A stretch of DNA of 64,000 bases from Apostichopus japonicus (taxonomy: Eukaryota; Echinodermata; Holothuroidea; Aspidochirotida; Stichopodidae): positions 23,338,398 to 23,402,397 of the forward strand of contig NC_092577.1 in assembly GCF_037975245.1 (NCBI RefSeq), given 5' to 3'. Of the stretch, positions 1 through 11,680 are shown one piece after another. The notes under the pieces were generated by a model. That model was not told the origin of the DNA. It ran no database searches and worked only from the letters and a program-made list of their open reading frames with translations. The translations under genes were made by a program, and so were the position numbers. Within the stretch, counting starts at the first letter, position 1. Every line of letters begins with the position of its first letter.

Positions 1-865
1 GAAGGGCAGGTGAATCACAATATCAATGAGGAAGAAGACGATTTACAGGATCCAGGAGATGCTCAAGAATTTTAGAATGATGGTGATGAATTTCAAGAAA
101 ATGATGATCTTCAGTGTATTGAAATAGACCCTGCTTATCAAGTTGCGAGTTTCCTTATAGGTTTGCGTGAAAAGTTCAAGGTACCACATTCAGCGTGTAA
201 CTTGCTGATGTTGATCCTGCAAATGTTAATCTGAATGATGCTTTTTCTCATTGCTTATGGCAAAATGCATTTGATTACTACAGTGATGCAAGACATGTCA
301 ATCAGTTCTGTGCAGTACAGTTTGATTTTGTAGAGCCTGTTGAATATGTTTTGGGGAGAACCTGAAGTGGAAAAGATAAGTCAATGCAATATGTCAATGT
401 ACTATCTTATTTGAAGGCACTCCTTAAAAAAGATGAAGTCTTTGCTGAAGTTTCAAATGGTCATTCCAGTGAAGATGAATCACTTTTGGATTTTGTGATG
501 GTAGTCATTCCAAAAACAATGCTTTGCTCTCGAATCCTCAAAGTTTGCAAATTCAGCTCTATAATGATGACTTTTGTGTGGCAAATCCTCTTGGCAACAA
601 AGCTAAAACAATGAAATTCTCGGCCTTTTACTTCTTGCTTGGAAATATATCACCAAAGTATCGATCCAAGTTAAGTATGATCCAGCTTGCCTGTCTTTGC
701 CCAACCAAATATGTAAAGGAATATGGATTACAGCAGGTTTTAGCCCCTCTTCTGTTTGACCTTAGAGTTGTAGAAAATTCAGGTGTAACAATTGAAAAAG
801 ATGCTGTACAGCACTCTTTTACTGGAATCCTTTCAATGGTTGTTGCTGATTATCAAGCGTCTTAG
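1..865 (+). pseudogene. Decayed CACTA-like transposase-related gene (copy 1, partial)
   Basis: Fragmented reading frames resemble the N-terminal to middle part of the intact 832-aa protein at 41,448-43,946. An acidic stretch comes first (1-130), then a segment aligning to the CDG..F/LYxDDFxVxNPL region (about 480-640), then an NISPKYRS block (about 645-680) matching NLPPKYRS in the intact copy. It stops just after a VVAD-containing segment at about 840-860, where the intact copy has its VGDNLG catalytic-type motif. Many stops and frame changes interrupt it, and the 5' end runs off the window. Its wording fits a lineage different from the copies at 41 and 60 kb, so it is not a recent duplicate of them. 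It lies upstream of, and on the same strand as, the SAMD3-like pseudogene at 11.7-17.5 kb, but about 10.8 kb away. Assignment to a transposase-related family is firm; the exact superfamily is less so. Confidence 0.75.
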
Positions 866-1312
866 GATATGATGATTATTTTCAGACTTTGTTATTATAA
901 ATGACAAAGATCTAAAGAAACAATTCCCATCACCTACTATTCTCCAAATATTACATGGTCTTGCAGTATTAGTATACAATATTGGACTGCAAATATTTGG
1001 GAAATTTGGATAAGAACTGGTATGAATTTGTTCGTTTTTGTCTGTTATTAACTGCTTTAATATAGCAATCTTTCCATCACGCCATAAGTCATCTGGAGGG
1101 AAGAAAGTAAACGTGTCATGAGTGTGTATACTTTGCAAGTTAATATCAGTAATGTTTGATTGACCAACTGAATGTTGCTCTATTGCTTTTTCAGAGAGAG
1201 TTTTATTAGCATATGTTTGTGACTGGCATGTTTGGTTTGATGTTATATTTTGCTTTGATTCTCTTCTTGTCTTGTTTCGCTGTCTGTAACTCAATTTTTT
1301 TGTTCGTGGCAT
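833..1312 (-). pseudogene. OTU-domain protein, N-terminal fragment
   Basis: A minus-strand frame of 159 codons starts MPRTKKLSYRQRNKTRRESK and reaches GDGNCFFRSLS, the catalytic Asp-Gly-Asn-Cys motif of OTU cysteine peptidases, at about residues 126-136. The basic N-terminus and Ser/Thr/Asn-rich linker are typical of stand-alone and transposon-borne OTU genes. The frame ends about 25 residues after the catalytic cysteine. The rest of the fold, including the catalytic histidine, is missing, because the sequence meets the transposase fragment at about 860. It is therefore a truncated remnant. OTU genes in invertebrate genomes often travel with mobile elements. Which element this one came from cannot be told here. 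Confidence 0.7.
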
Positions 1313-1572
1313 GACAGAATATTGTGGACAATCTCCTTTCAGACAACAGTTTCTGTGGGATAGCAGTGCATATAGTGAGTGATTGTGCTTTACATATGCT
1401 TTGTTAGTAATTTGTAGCAGTTCTTTTGCTTTATTAGTACTTTTGATATTTTTAGCTTTTTTCAGTGCTTGTCAGCAATTTTTAGACATCAAGTTTGGAT
1501 AATATTTGGCCTGATAAACTGCTGGTTTGATTGACCAAGTAAACTGTATAGTTATCTTAACATAAAGTTATA

Positions 1573-1945
1573 GCTAATAATTATCAACTTTAAACCACTA
1601 CTGTAAGCCCTGGGATGGCTTTATAGTTATCAACTTTCAACCAGTACTGTAAGCCCTGGGATGGCTTTATAGTTATCAACTTTAAACCAGTACTGTAAGC
1701 CCTGGGATGGCTTTATAGTTATCAACTTTAAACCAGTACTGTAAGCCCTGGGATGGCTTTATAGTTACCAACTTTAAACCAGTACTGTAAGCCCTGGGAT
1801 GGCTTTATAGTTATCAACTTTGAACCAGTATTGTAAGCCCTGGGATGGCTTAATAAATATCAACTTTGAACCAGTATTGTAAGCCCTGGGATGACTTAAT
1901 GAAAATCAAGTTTGAACCAGTATTGTAAGCCCTGGGATGGCTTTT
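1573..1945. repeat. 46-bp tandem repeat, about eight copies
   Basis: The unit contains TTATCAACTTTAAACCAGTA followed by CTGTAAGCCCTGGGATGGCT. Unit starts fall at 1581, 1627, 1673, 1719, 1765, 1811, 1857 and about 1903, an exact 46-bp period. The middle units are nearly identical and the last two more diverged. No coding potential is seen. Confidence 0.95.
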
Positions 1946-1954
1946 AATAAGATG

Positions 1955-2800
1955 GAACTTACACAGAACTTCAAGCCCTTGGGTGTTGAACTGGTATAGC
2001 TCACCTGCAAAATAAAAATACAGAAAAACAAACATGTTCTCAAGAAAAAAATGACTGTCTAGCTTTAAGATCAGCTTACATAGGGTAGCTTACACTTATT
2101 GTCGCTCACCCCTACTTTTTCGCACAGCATAGAAAGTGGTGCCTTCTGCCTTTCAAACATGTAAACAGAAAACACTGAGAAAAATTAGGCCTAATATTAA
2201 TGTAATGTATTTCTCCATATCTCATTAACAGACTTCAGCATACTACTGTTGGTATAAGTTACGCCTATTCCAGCCTGATTAATGTGTGGGTTATCTAACT
2301 TTAAAGTTAAGCCTATCCTAGACTACATAAATTACCCATGGGCCTAGCCAATTCTGTTCGAGTTATGAGTGGTCTTGATAAAAATCTAACTTGGTGAGTT
2401 ATTTTCGTAAACCACGCCTGGTAATTTCTCTTACATACCATCCAACCTGAAGATTTTATTTGGCACTGAATCTCGACAATTGCAAAATACCAAGGAAACC
2501 TTAAACAACAGAAGGAAAGATATGTATACCTTGATTTGGAACAATATCGTTGACTCTGAAACTAGAACTTGAAGCTCTTGGGTGTTGAACTACTGTAATA
2601 TAGCTCACCTGCAAAAAATACAAATAAAGGAAAATAAACATTATCTCAGAAAAAAAATGGCTGAGTCTGGCTTTGGGGCCAGCCAACATGGGGTAGCTTA
2701 CACTTATTTTTCTGATTTTCTCCCACCTTTACTTTCCGCATACTGCTTAGATAATGGTGACTTTCTGGCTTCAAAACATGTAAACAAACAACACTATTCT
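1955..2800. repeat. Diverged direct duplication about 600 bp apart
   Basis: About 200 bp from 1955 (containing TTGGGTGTTGAACT, TATAGCTCACCTGCAAAA and GGGTAGCTTACACTTA) recurs at 2555-2800 with substitutions and small indels. The shared phrase CTTGGGTGTTGAACT begins near 1978 and near 2578. The first copy abuts the 46-bp tandem repeat. Nothing else is recognised between them. Confidence 0.8.
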
Positions 2801-3964
2801 TGGACCGTTTCCATATTATTTTCATTAATGTAAATGACTGTACGTGCGGAAATTGATGAGAGGAAAGTACCAGGGGCGGAGCACAACTAAAACCTTCTTA
2901 AGACTAACAAGAGTAAGACATAGGCTAAGCCTAGATTCAATGAAGTGAACTTGAATTTTACAAACCTAGTAAAGTACTATGGCTTTTCCAAGGTCATTTG
3001 ATTTCTCATCCACCTGGCTGCTAACATTAGTCAAATAACAAATAAAGGCCAAGGCTTTTAATACATACATTTCCTTCCCTGAATATGAATACTCCTAGTT
3101 CTAGGCCTAATCCTGAAAACGTATTCAATATGTTTCTATACCCAACATTGCTGGTTGTTTACCCCAAAATTAACATTTCTATTACTATTTTTGTACTATG
3201 GTTGGATTCCCCCCATTAAATTTTGGTCCTCAATCAATTACAACAAAATTTGTAAAGGACTTTTCTGAAATGTTTGGCTGAACTGAAAGTCTGACAGTGG
3301 TACTGATCAAGTATAATTATATAGATTTACATGTTTTCAAAAATTTAAGTAAAGCAATGATCAAATGTGAAAGTAACATATTAGGTGGGATATACAGTAC
3401 CTTACAAATTTAAGATACAACAAAGGCCAGGTGTAGGTTGTTAATACTACTTTGAATCGATATAAAGAGGCTACAACAACTTGAACAAGTACAACTAGCC
3501 TAGCAATACTAATAAATTTGTAATAAATTGAAGAAAGTACATCACCTTTTTCTTAGATTGAGGGGTAAAGGTGTACATGCATACGTAAACTCTCGTTTAT
3601 ACGTAAGTATATTTAACCAATAGATGTTTTTTTAAGTAACATAGGCTTCATATATGTAGACCACAGAGTGACTGTGGAGACAGTAATAATAGTACAGTAG
3701 CCTATACAGTACTCAGTACTACTAGCCATTACTTTTAAATGAATAGTAGTGCTACTATAGTCTATACCTATGGTAACCTAGCAAACTGCTCATTGTTTAA
3801 ATTATAAACAGTAAAATCTTACAAAATGTTACACAATGTGACATGCTATACTAGTACTACCCTATACATACTTGTATTTATTTTTGGTGGGAATGGTGAG
3901 AGTCTGCAAGCAAGAAACTGATCCTAGTGTAACCCTCTTTTGCTGTCATTAGCTATAAACTATA
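2801..3964. other. No gene recognised
   Basis: AT-rich sequence with no long frame, no recognisable protein similarity and no clear repeat structure beyond short TACAGTA/CTAGTA-like words. Confidence 0.6.
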
Positions 3965-4916
3965 AAGTAAAAGAGGAAGAAAGAATCCTTGATTAAGAAA
4001 TCAGTCCAACATGTGTTTTAGCAAGTCACAAGTGTTTATTACTCATATCATCTTCAATGATACATCTTTACAATCCTATCTCATTCGATCTCTGATAATA
4101 ATCATCTTTACTACTTTCCCATTAACAGATCTTTCAGCAAACTCTTAACACTTTCTATCATAACCCTCATTCCCTCTAACTATGCTTCCTCATCTTAACC
4201 ATCATCTCATTGTTACAATAACAAATACTATTTAAACCGTCCACACACACAAACTCACACACACACCTACAGATATGCAACTCTGAATTAACCTCTACTT
4301 CCATCACCTTCCTCCTTTCCATTTCCACTAACCCTCAAATACCTGTTGAGCACACTGTAAACTTAACTAACTTTACCCAATGCATTAAACACATGAATCA
4401 GAGACATATTATCCTTTCCCCTGCTTTCGTGCTCAAAATAGAAATCATGGGTACCATCATCTCACTTGGTACCATGGAAACATGTAAATTACTTTTAAAT
4501 AACCAATCACATGTGTGAACAGATCAAAACCCTTGAATAATGGATCAGTCTAACTTAATGACATATGCCAATGACATGGAGATACAGACAATACACCTCA
4601 TATGCTCCCTGTGGTGGACCACAGCTTGCCTCCTGGAGTAGCATATATGTGCTAGCTCTACACTGCCTATATAATAACACTGTACAGGTTAAAGGTCCTT
4701 AGGGTATGGCAATAACTAGTCATAGAAATACTGAGATTTCTGGTGAATCTGACCATTTTGATTATACATAAGAATTACAATGGTATCTAGGGTATCTTAC
4801 CTAACTAGTATCATACAAATAATATGCAAACAACTCACCTATTAAGTAAAAGAGGAAGAAAGAATCCTTGATTAAGAAATCAGTCCAACATGTGTTATAG
4901 CAAGTCACAAGTGTTG
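3965..4916. repeat. Pair of 72-bp direct repeats flanking about 0.8 kb
   Basis: The segment beginning AAGTAAAAGAGGAAGAAAG at 3965-4036 recurs at 4844-4915 with a single mismatch (offset 879 bp). The enclosed sequence is rich in T and C and has no gene. It may be a segmental duplication or the remains of an element with short terminal direct repeats. No target-site duplication was found. Confidence 0.85.
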
Positions 4917-5420
4917 GCCTCCTTTCTGCTGGGTTCTTCCATTTCAGATAGGTAAACAAAATTACATATAACTACAAAAATTAAATAGGGGGGGGGCAGC
5001 TTTCCCAAGCTGTACTTCTGTCTGTACTTACTATCTATTTACAATGAGTATCCAGTATTACATTACCAAAGAAAATAAAGACCCTACTTATTTCAAAATA
5101 ATTAAAAGTAAGATACCTTTAATACTGTAGCCAAGACTGTCTTCTAGTAATAGTAGTGTTGCAATACAAATCTTCTTCAAACTATAAAGCAAAGTCGCTG
5201 TAAGTCATCAAAGCTGATTGCAATATGTTTCGATCGATCCAGATAGAGTGAAAGAATGGTTTTGAATGCTGCAGGCCTGAAATGCTGTTAATTATCTGAT
5301 TCTGAACTCCGTGTCAAGATGGAGAAATATCCTCTGTACCATTACGCTCATGCATGCATTCTATCAGTCATCACTGCTGACAATAATCTGAAGTGAAGAC
5401 TGCTGCTTGACCTCTCCATG

Positions 5421-5670
5421 ACAAAAGTAAGCAAATTGTGCAAAAGCTAAGTTCAATGTTTGGATAAAGCATGAAGTATCTCACCAGTGGTGGTATCAGC
5501 CTAAGTAAACAGGGAGGGGGAGAGATAACATAGATTATTGGGTGTGTAAATATCTATTTACCTCACAATGACAAAAGTTGGCAAATTGTCCAAAAGCTGA
5601 GGTAAGGTTTGGATAAAGCATGGTGTATCACACCATTAGTGACACCAGACTAAGTAAACCTGGATCGGGG
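5421..5670. repeat. 150-bp tandem duplication
   Basis: ACAAAAGTAAGCAAATTGTG at 5421 and ACAAAAGTTGGCAAATTGTC at 5571 open two diverged 150-bp units. Both end in an AAGTAAAC-plus-G-rich stretch. No coding potential. Confidence 0.8.
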
Positions 5671-5789
5671 AGGGGGGACGGGGGTAACCTGGAGGCAACA
5701 TAGATTCTTGAGGGTGTCAAAATGTATCAATTGGACAACTTTTACATATCTAACCTCTGAAAATATTGCAATTTTAAACCTGATTAGAG

Positions 5790-7061
5790 AAGTAGGGTCA
5801 CCCAGATGCGAGTCGACAATTGGATTACATTGAAGCAACTCCCAACTCTAACTGACAATTCGTTCTCAAGTTATCCCGAAAATACTTGTTTTTTTTTACA
5901 TTAATTGACCTTTGTCACCTGGGGTCAACCCATTGACATTTTTGACCGGTCAGACGTGAATATAGCATCAAAACTATAAAAATTCAAACATGTTTTTCTT
6001 TGCCCATTTTCTCCTCCCAAAGTACTAGTTTTTTAACATTAATTGACCTTTGGTGACCTCGGATCACATGACCGTTAAGTTTGAAAATATTCCCCTATAC
6101 CATTTGCAACTTGTCCGAAAATATCAACCATGTCACACCTTGGAACTGGGAGTTGTTGCATTAAATGTCTGAAAATTAACTTTGACCTCGTATAACTTCG
6201 CACACGAAGGTCACACGGGTGTCAACCCATTGACATTTTTGATCGGAAGGTACCTTTGATATCCAAATCTAGCATCAAAACCAAACATTTTCTTTTTTGC
6301 TCGTTTCCTCCCAAAATAAGCACATTTTTTCTAATGTGACCTTTGACCTTTTGACCTTGGTTTCAGATGTAGTTTAATCTCCTGATTCCAAAAAACAAAA
6401 CGACAAGTCTGTACAACCATCCTAACTCCGAGCGAAAAACTTTGACCCCATATAACTTCGCACATAAAGGTCACACGGGGTCAACCTGATGACATTTATG
6501 ATCAGAAGGTACCTTTGACATCTGAAAATAGCATCAAAACTGTAAAAATCCCCAAAAACATGTAAAGGTCACCAGAGGTCAAATTGAGGTCAAGGGTCAC
6601 CCAGATGCGGGTCGACAATTGGATAGCATTGAAGCAACTCCCAACCCTAACGGACATTTCGTTCTCAAGTTATCGCAAAAATACTAGTTTTTTATCATTA
6701 ATTGACCTTTGGTGACCTCGGATCACATGACCGTTAAGTTTGAAAATGCTCCCCTAACCAGTTCACAACTTGTCCCAAAATATCAATCTTGTCGCACATT
6801 GGCACTGGGAGTTATTGCAGTTTTAATATTTTTGGTTTTTGGACCATAACTGACCTTTGGTGACCTTTGTGGGCACCAGAAACAATAGGGCACACCCTTT
6901 CCATATGGCGGATCTATAGTCCAAGTTTGGCCTCAATCCAACATTCCCTTATTGAGATAGAGCGTACCCAAGCAAGTGTCACAGACACACACACACACAC
7001 ATACATACACACACACACGCCAACCTGACTGCATAGGTTCCTTTTGCTAAAGCAAGGAACC
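5790..7061. repeat. TGACCTTTG-type dispersed repeat with internal duplications, (AC)n and a terminal hairpin
   Basis: The block is dominated by TGACCTTTGGTGACC and AAGGTCACACGG words. GGGTCACCCAGATGCG occurs at 5795 and 6594 (offset 799). CTCGGATCACATGACCGTTA occurs near 6058 and 6718 (offset 660), so the block is internally duplicated. It ends with an AC microsatellite (about 6985-7018) and an inverted repeat at 7036-7061 (GGTTCC...TGCT / AGCA...GGAACC). The class is unknown; a non-autonomous element or satellite-like block is likely. Confidence 0.7.
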
Positions 7062-7435
7062 AAAAACTAAAACAATACCTACTGCATAGCAATCCATCTT
7101 AGTTGTACTTCCTGTTTTTTTTTCTCTTATGCTTCTTTTTCTTTTTATAACATTCTGACTTTGTTGGGGGTTTTTTTTGGGGGGGGAGGTGGGACGGGGG
7201 TTGGTGGGGTGGGTGTTGTTTTTTGCACTTTCTTTGTTACAAAGGGACCAGACCAGAAAAGTATACACTTATTTCTGGTTCCTCTACTTCCATCTCAAAT
7301 ATATAATATTTTAATACTCTATATTTACTGTTTAATGTATTTGATACCATCTATATTCATCATAAATTGTTCAAAATGTAAATGTAAATAATGGAATGTT
7401 GTTCAAATTGTTCAAAATGTAAATGTAAAATAAAT
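7062..7435. other. No gene; G/T low-complexity tract
   Basis: A G/T homopolymer-rich tract lies at about 7160-7230. The rest is AT-rich. Open frames here are low-complexity artefacts. Confidence 0.6.
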
Positions 7436-7439
7436 TCAA

Positions 7440-8750
7440 TTCACACATAAAGGAGCATACTGCAGTTGACGACTCCTTACAGGCAGTCCTTACATGCCTT
7501 AGTAATGGATGGCCTGAAGAACGAGATGATGTACCAGAATTGGCAAAGCCATATTTCCACATATTGTCACAAGATGGCATAATCTTCAAAGGTGAAAGAG
7601 CCATAATCTCGACAGTGATTAGACACGAGATGATGGAACGTGTCCACTCCTCGCATCTTGGGGTGGAAGGCTGTTTAAGACGGCCCAGAGAGTCCATATA
7701 CCGGCCTGGGATGACGTCAGCACTGAAAGACTACATCAGTAACTGTGACGTATGTACCACCTATGGGACGAAGCAGGCTGCTAAGCTAAGCAAGCAAGCA
7801 AGCTCTTGCCACACGATGTGCCTAATCGTCCTTGGGCTAAAGTGGGAACTGATCTCTTTTATTTTGATTAGAAGAACTATATGATCACAGTAGACTATAT
7901 ATCCAACTTCTGGGAAATTGATTTTCTTAGAGACACAACATCCACGACTGTGATCACAAAATTTAAAGGGAATTTTGCAAGACATGGAATCCCAGATATT
8001 GTTGTATCAGACAATGGGCCCCATTTCTCATCCGAGGAATCAAGAAGTTCAGCAACACCTGGCAATTTGAACACAAAACCTCATCGCCAGGATTCCCACA
8101 GAGTAACGGAAAGGCTGAACAAGCAGTAAAGATGGCCAAGACTTTGCTAAGAAAGTCAAAAGCTGCGAACAAAGACCCATATCTGGCAATACTAGACCTA
8201 CGTAACACTCCAACACAAAGATTACAGAGCAGTCCAGCTGAGCGACTGTTCCGCAGGAGAAGGAAAACTCTCTTGCCTACACATCAGAGACTGTTAAAGC
8301 CTAAAACTGTTCGTAATGCTCAACAAGAAATGGCAAACAACAAGAAACGTCAGGAGAAGTACTACGACAGAGGTGCCAAGGAACTTCAGTCACTTCGACA
8401 AGGCGACCTAGTCAGACTCAACCCCATGGGGCCGGAGAAGGAATGGCAGAAGGGACAGGCTACACCCAGTTGGCATCCGGTCCTATGAGGTCATCACAGT
8501 CGCTGGTCAAAGACTTCGGAGAAACAGACGGCATCTGAGGAGGATCCCTGGAACACAGTTACATAAGTCATTTGAGGAAACTGACATTCACACTGACACT
8601 CACACAAGTGATGACACACCTAACACGAGAGAATCACACATGGACAGCTACACACCTAGGCAAACTAGGTCAGGAAGAGCACACAAATTACCAACATACT
8701 TGAAACAACATTATGAAGTTTACACCAATGTAGCAATGTTAGTAATTAGG
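7440..8750 (+). mobile_element. Ty3/Gypsy retrotransposon fossil: integrase region
   Basis: Translated pieces in order match the C-terminal part of a Ty3/Gypsy polyprotein. First is an integrase zinc-binding module (HSSHLGVEGCLRR followed by CDVC). Next is part of the catalytic core (VVSDNGPHFSSEE). Last is a basic C-terminal tail with KYYDRGAKE and LRQGDLVRLNP. The copy is broken, with several interruptions, and no protease or reverse transcriptase lies upstream in the window. No pair of long terminal repeats was recognised. This is an old, incomplete copy. Confidence 0.85.
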
Positions 8751-9073
8751 TTCACTTGCACATAACATTGTAGGTTCATCCACCCATGTGTACAGGATTT
8801 TTTGTTGGTTTTTTCAACTCTGAAAACAAAAATTGGGAGGGACAGATTGTATGTGAACAGTTGGTGGTAATATGGACACTTCAAAATTTGTTGTGGAATC
8901 AAAATTGTTTCTTGGACTGAGTTTTTGGTTCATAGTGAAAAGAACACTGAACTGCATTAATTTACTTAAAATGAGCAAGAAACTGTAATTGACCTTGTTC
9001 ATACAGGTCATTTTTTATTTTGCATGTTATTGCTGATATTCAGCCAATGCTATTGTTTTGAGCTTGCATGAGT

Positions 9074-11362
9074 GCTTTTTACGTGACCCGCCATGCGGGA
9101 TACAAAACGTCACGGCCAAACGGCACTACCGAACCATCCCATTCTGACAAACGAAACTAAGGTCTAGCGAGCCAAAAAAACATACGCTCGCCGACCTGCA
9201 GAGACAAAACGCCCAACCCCCTCCCCACTCAAACATTCAAAAACGTACAGGACGACCCGCACGCAGCGAAACGAAAAACCCCTCCCCAGCACACCAGCGT
9301 CCAAAAAAGGCAGCCCCAGATAAACGGCGAAAATCGCCTTCAATCTGAAGGCGAATGTCAGACTTCACCGCCTCCAGGACTGCCTGCCAACTGGCAAATT
9401 TCCCCCTAAAAACCAAATTACATCTATTCCGCCAAACATGTTTTTTTACAATAGAGCAAACAAAAATGATGCGGTGCAACACAGCTACCGAACAAACTGG
9501 AGGGTCTACCCCATATAAAATAAAGCCCTGCCCTACCGACCATGAACGGTCTCCCGTAACACGGTCGGTCCAGGTCTGGAACCACTCCCATAAGTTGACT
9601 ACAAAGTAACAATGCCAAAAAACATGAGCAGTACTCTCTAAGCTGTCACAGCCGGTCCTAGGGCACAGTCCATCACCCAATCGCCAATGATATCTTTTTA
9701 GGTTGGTCACCAAGGCACCGTGTGCAACTCTCCATGCAAGATCACGGAGCCTGCAACCATTCAGCCTTGAATGCACCGAACGCCATACTTCTGCAGAATG
9801 ACGTCCCTGGACAAAAGTTGCATTCAAGGCCTTATCCCTCAACGAACTGTGAACGAGGGCCGGCTGTGACAGGTCAACAGGGGGCAACTCAATCAGCGCG
9901 GAGCAGATGACACGCACCGCCCTGTTTGGAGTACTACTATGCGGTTCTCTGTTGCTAAACAGCGCCGGGACCCATCGACGCAGGTGCAAACCGCCCCAAA
10001 AACGTACAAAATATGAACAAGGCAACCCTGGGTCAGTTACCGCTACAAACAACTGCTTAAATAACAAAAAGGTCAATTTACTTCCCAGATGAACCACCCC
10101 TAGTCCCCCCTTCTCCAGTTTTTGGTACAATACCGCCCTCTTGACAAGCTCTGTACCACCGGACCATATGCATGAAAAAATCGCCCTCTCCAACCGTACC
10201 AGGACGCGACGCGGAATAGGATACACCGCGCCAGGGTACCACAAGATGGGCGAAACGAAACGATTAATAACAGTGACTTTCCCCAAGATCGAAAGCCAGC
10301 GGGTGCCAAAGGTTTCGAGTCTGCTGTGAAATACCTCAGCCCTCTCGTTCCAGGTGACATCACAAGGTGCATCGTAGCCGAACCATATACCATTAATTTT
10401 GATATTCTGATCCGACCACGACGCACCGAATGGTAAGTTTCTGTATCTCCAGCTACCAACACGAAGGCCCTTTGTCTTTTCTGGATTCAACTTCGCCCCG
10501 GTAGCTCTCTCAAAAATAGATAGATCCTGCGAGAGTGCGCGAAAGGAGCCGAGACTCGAAACAATACATGTCACGTCATCTGCATATTGAGCGCATTTCA
10601 CTTTGGCACCCCCTGGCACAACGAATGGAACAAGTTTGGAGTCCCTTTCCAAAAGACGAGAGAGGGACTCGCTAAACAAAACATAAAGTAATGGAGACAG
10701 AGGGCACCCCTGGCGCACCCCCCTCTCTACGTTAAAAACCTCCGAACAAAACCCATTTACGATAACAGATCTGAAACTTTGTTCATACAAAACAGAAATC
10801 CATTTACGAAAATTTGGGTGCAACTGAAACGTCTCCAATACATTCATTAAAAAACCGCGATCCACCATGTCAAAGGCCTTCTGCTGGTCCAGAGACACCA
10901 ATGCACATGGCAGATCACGCTCAATAACAAAGTCGGTCAAGTCGCGCATCAACCACAAGTTCTGCTGGATGCAATGACCCTTCACTGCACAAGTCTGGAG
11001 ATCACCAACAAGATGCGGCATAGCCAGTGCAAGGCGGTTGCACAAGGCCTTAGCCAGCAACTTGTAGTCCACATTTAACAAGGTGATCGGACGCTTGGTA
11101 TGGGGATCCAAGGGGTCCCCAGACTTTGGCAGCAAAGTAATCATGCCCAGACGTTGACTTTCGTTTAACAGTCCGTTTTGGAAGGCGTCTTCGAAGACGG
11201 CTCTGATGTCGGGTCCTATTATTGCCCAGAAGGTTCGGTAGAACTCCCTCGGAAGCCCGTCCGAACCCGGGGACTTGCCATTCTTCATCTTCGAAAGCGC
11301 CTTCCAAAGCTCAACAGTGGTTATTTCGCCCCCCAAAATATCATTGACATCGTGGGGAACGG
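9074..11362 (-). mobile_element. 5'-truncated Tx1/L1-clade LINE with exact 17-bp target-site duplication (LINE-E)
   Basis: The insertion is bounded by TTTGAGCTTGCATGAGT at 9057-9073 and again at 11,363-11,379, an exact 17-bp duplication. That fixes the element at 9074-11,362 on the minus strand. Its 3' end (9074-9236) carries a conserved stem-loop tail: CGTGAC (9082-9087), CCCGC-CAT-GCGGG (9087-9099) and GTCACG (9109-9114). The 5' end is truncated inside the protein, so endonuclease and ORF1 are absent. The intact reverse transcriptase frame and perfect duplication point to a recent insertion. Further fragments of the same tail occur at 16,311 and 32,861. Confidence 0.93.
9237..11362 (-). CDS. 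LINE reverse transcriptase with C-terminal zf-RVT-like region (5'-truncated)
   Basis: An open frame of about 708 codons lies inside LINE-E. Visible blocks in order are MKNGKSPGSDGLPREFY, RPITLLNVDYKLLAKAL, a QKAFDMVDRGFL motif A, GVRQGCPLSPLLY, the YADD active site in CAQYADDVTCIV, and SGGTELVKRAVLYQKLEKGG. A C-terminal CPRTGCDSLESTAHVFWHC segment matches the cysteine/histidine region common at the end of Tx1-type ORF2. No endonuclease precedes the RT. The frame stays open upstream to an ATG at 11,432, but those 23 extra codons are flanking DNA beyond the insertion edge. They therefore form a chance N-terminal extension, not part of the LINE protein. No sign of inactivating change is seen in the retained part. 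Confidence 0.92.
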
Positions 11363-11680
11363 TTTGAGCTTGCATGAGTAGAGTTTGCGTTTTTACAATT
11401 TTTTTCTTTTCAAAAGAGAAAGGATGTAACAAGTAGTTGTTTTAGTTCGTGGCACCCGACGATGACTCGCCTGCCTAATAAACGTGTTTACTTTATGTAG
11501 CAGTTTTCCGAGTTTATATCTCCCTACCGAATCAGTCGCGGACACCTTCAATCGACTATACCGATTGAAACACATAAAGAGATAAACTGCACTGTTTGTA
11601 GGCTGTGGCCATTTCCCTTATACTTCCTGTTGGAAACTGTTAAATGATTGAATACAGTACATACTGTATGTTATTTTCAG

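Noticed and set aside
1573-1945. CRISPR-like regular repeat
   Set aside because: The 46-bp units are contiguous with no unique spacers, and the window is eukaryotic.
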